This document shows, piece by piece, positions 31,964 through 33,054 of a stretch of 33,054 bases of DNA (position 1 is the stretch's first letter; each line of letters opens with the position of its first letter). The stretch is from G020348185 sp964525045. GTDB lineage: Bacteria; Nitrospirota; Nitrospiria; Nitrospirales; UBA8639. The notes beneath the pieces are model-generated. The model was not told where the DNA came from. It did no database searches and saw only the letters and a program-made list of their open reading frames with translations. Made by a program: the position numbers and the translations under genes. Location of the stretch: positions 1 through 33,054 of the forward strand of contig CAZGFD010000035.1 in assembly GCA_964525045.1 (NCBI GenBank), written 5' to 3'.

Positions 31964-32880
31964 GCATCTATCTTTTGGAGAAGCTTCCCTCCAATCCAAG
32001 ACGATCAGGGAAGGTTTTCCTAACCCTAACGATATTACTCGCCAGCCTTTTTCCTCTCACCCTGGTCCCGAATGCTAAGGAAGACCGGCCGGGGAAAGAC
32101 GGACAGCTCAGCGGAAAACAAGGCCAAGTATTGTGGATTGAAATTCCCATCCACGATCGCCCCTCTCAGGTCAGGGGGAAGTTTCTCGGACGTGAAACAC
32201 ATTTTTTTCCTGTGCACTCAAATGTCTACGGAGCCTTATTGGGCATTGACATGAACGACCCACCCGGTTCACAGGAATTCATCGTCACCATCAGCTCCCC
32301 TGCCCGGACCAAAAACTTGAGTTATACCGTGTTGGTCATGAAAGAAGATTTTTCGGTTCAACGGCTCACCCTACCCAAAGACAAGGTGGATTTAGACCAT
32401 CAAACCCTTGTTCGAGTGAGATCTGAACAATTGGAACTCAAAACGGCTTTTGAATTCGTCGGACCGCATCCCCTCTGGGACGGGGCCTTTATCGAACCGA
32501 CTCATGGCCGAATTTCCGGCCGGTTTGGCAGCCGGCGAATTATCAATGGGCAGTCCAAAAATCCGCATAGCGGCGAAGACATTGCCGCTCCCCGCGGGAC
32601 AGAGGTTGCCGCCATGAATACCGGCGTGGTCAGGCTCGTTATCGATCACTTTTTTACGGGAAAAGGTGTCATCCTCGATCATGGCGTTGGACTGTATTCC
32701 ATGTATTTCCACTTATCCGAAACCTCCGTCAGGAAAGATCAACTTGTCAAGAAGGGCCAAACCATCGGCAAAGTCGGCTCCACAGGCCGGGCCACCGGCC
32801 CCCACCTCCACTGGGGCGTCCGTCTGAACGGGTCACGAATCAACCCCTACTCCCTCACCAATCTCCCCATCCCCAACTGA
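31960..32880 (+). CDS. M23 (LytM) metallopeptidase
   Basis: A 306-residue protein with an N-terminal hydrophobic segment (about 17-36), a middle beta-rich region (about 55-135) and a C-terminal M23 domain (about 170-300). Zinc and catalytic residues are intact: HSGEDIA (HxxxD), YFHLS and HLHWGV (HxH), plus GRISGRFGSRRI upstream. So it should cut peptidoglycan cross-links or other Gly-rich peptides in the periplasm, unlike the degenerate EnvC. Its ATG overlaps the pafA stop (ATGA), which couples its translation to the proteasome ligase. Substrate unknown. Confidence 0.9.
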   Translation: MSIYLLEKLPSNPRRSGKVFLTLTILLASLFPLTLVPNAKEDRPGKDGQLSGKQGQVLWIEIPIHDRPSQVRGKFLGRETHFFPVHSNVYGALLGIDMNDPPGSQEFIVTISSPARTKNLSYTVLVMKEDFSVQRLTLPKDKVDLDHQTLVRVRSEQLELKTAFEFVGPHPLWDGAFIEPTHGRISGRFGSRRIINGQSKNPHSGEDIAAPRGTEVAAMNTGVVRLVIDHFFTGKGVILDHGVGLYSMYFHLSETSVRKDQLVKKGQTIGKVGSTGRATGPHLHWGVRLNGSRINPYSLTNLPIPN

Positions 32881-32920
32881 ATTTTCCAAGCAATCCAGGT
32901 AAAATCGGTCTTCCGTACAT

Positions 32921-32947
32921 TTCCAACTTTTGGAATCCCAATTTTTT
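32921..32947 (+). terminator. Weak hairpin plus T-run after the M23 gene
   Basis: A six-base stem (TTCCAA with TTGGAA) with a three-base loop is followed after six bases by a run of six T. It might end the proteasome operon transcript, but the A/T-rich short stem makes it a weak candidate. Confidence 0.3.
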
Positions 32948-32970
32948 CATTGAAAATAGGCCAAATTTTA

Positions 32971-32993
32971 CCCTCTCCCTGGAAGGGAGAGGG
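32971..32993. repeat. CCCTCTCCCT hairpin repeat
   Basis: A perfect ten-base stem with a three-base loop. It resembles the C/G-rich hairpin at 48-82 and probably is another copy of a dispersed intergenic repeat. Confidence 0.6.
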
Positions 32994-33006
32994 CAGGGTG
33001 GTACAA

Positions 33007-33052
33007 ACCGGTAACATGGTTTACACAATAAACCGGGCACATGGTTTACACT
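33007..33052. mobile_element. Tandem motif resembling an IS481-type end
   Basis: Two near-identical units of ACCGG-x-xACATGGTTTACAC occur 24 bases apart, directly at the window edge. From memory, IS481-family insertion sequences carry CATGGTTTACA-like repeats at their ends. The transposase would lie beyond the window, so the call is tentative. Confidence 0.35.
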
Positions 33053-33054
33053 TC

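Noticed and set aside
1..33054. tRNA or rRNA genes
   Set aside because: No cloverleaf-like arms with a T-loop GGTTCGAATCC motif, and no rRNA stretch, was seen by eye in the gaps.

Overview
The window looks like a Gram-negative bacterial chromosome of moderate GC, most likely a Nitrospira-type member of the Nitrospirota. This is inferred from three things: a complete actinobacterial-style proteasome cluster (ARC/Mpa ATPase, Dop, PrcB, PrcA, PafA) beside Gram-negative envelope genes, the gene order ffh-rpsP-rimM-trmD-rplS-rnhB-yraN-ftsE-ftsX-envC-ctpA, and many short palindromic intergenic repeats. No rRNA, tRNA or phylogenetic marker was available to prove it.

Layout. 188-2631 (minus strand): a three-gene module of a NodU/CmcH-type carbamoyltransferase, an SxtJ-like membrane protein and a 49-residue DUF5989/SxtK-like peptide, closed by a strong intrinsic terminator. 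2915-6172: an exported or anchored methyltransferase-fold protein, a heme-oxygenase-like diiron protein (CADD/TenA/PqqC fold) and a methyltransferase with a PqqD-like N-terminus. 6266-12655: housekeeping and envelope genes (Ppx/GppA, a cysteine-rich YggX-like protein, YqgE/AlgH, two lipoproteins, an AmpG-like permease, a DUF1295 membrane protein).

12901-22027: a long plus-strand run for protein targeting, ribosome maturation and cell division. It holds ffh, rpsP, rimM, trmD, rplS, then a non-coding MITE-like element, then rnhB, yraN, ftsE, ftsX, envC and ctpA. FtsEX is expected to control the catalytically degenerate LytM protein EnvC, which in turn activates amidases during septum splitting. 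22223-23059 (minus strand): two stand-alone domains, an Lrp/AsnC RAM domain and the N-terminal part of a PolX polymerase. 23448-25333: a thiamine set, thiS-thiG-thiE, in which ThiS carries an unexpected tail after its Gly-Gly-Gly end.

25481-32880: the proteasome operon. ARC should unfold tagged substrates and feed them into the PrcAB core, PafA should ligate the modifier and Dop should deamidate or remove it. No Pup or UBact gene could be found anywhere in the cluster, and pafA is translationally overlapped by an M23 peptidase gene. Four loci of a REP-like palindrome (stem of seven bases, loop of three) sit between genes, including one inside the proteasome operon between prcA and pafA. The right edge carries tandem motifs that resemble an IS481-type insertion-sequence end.
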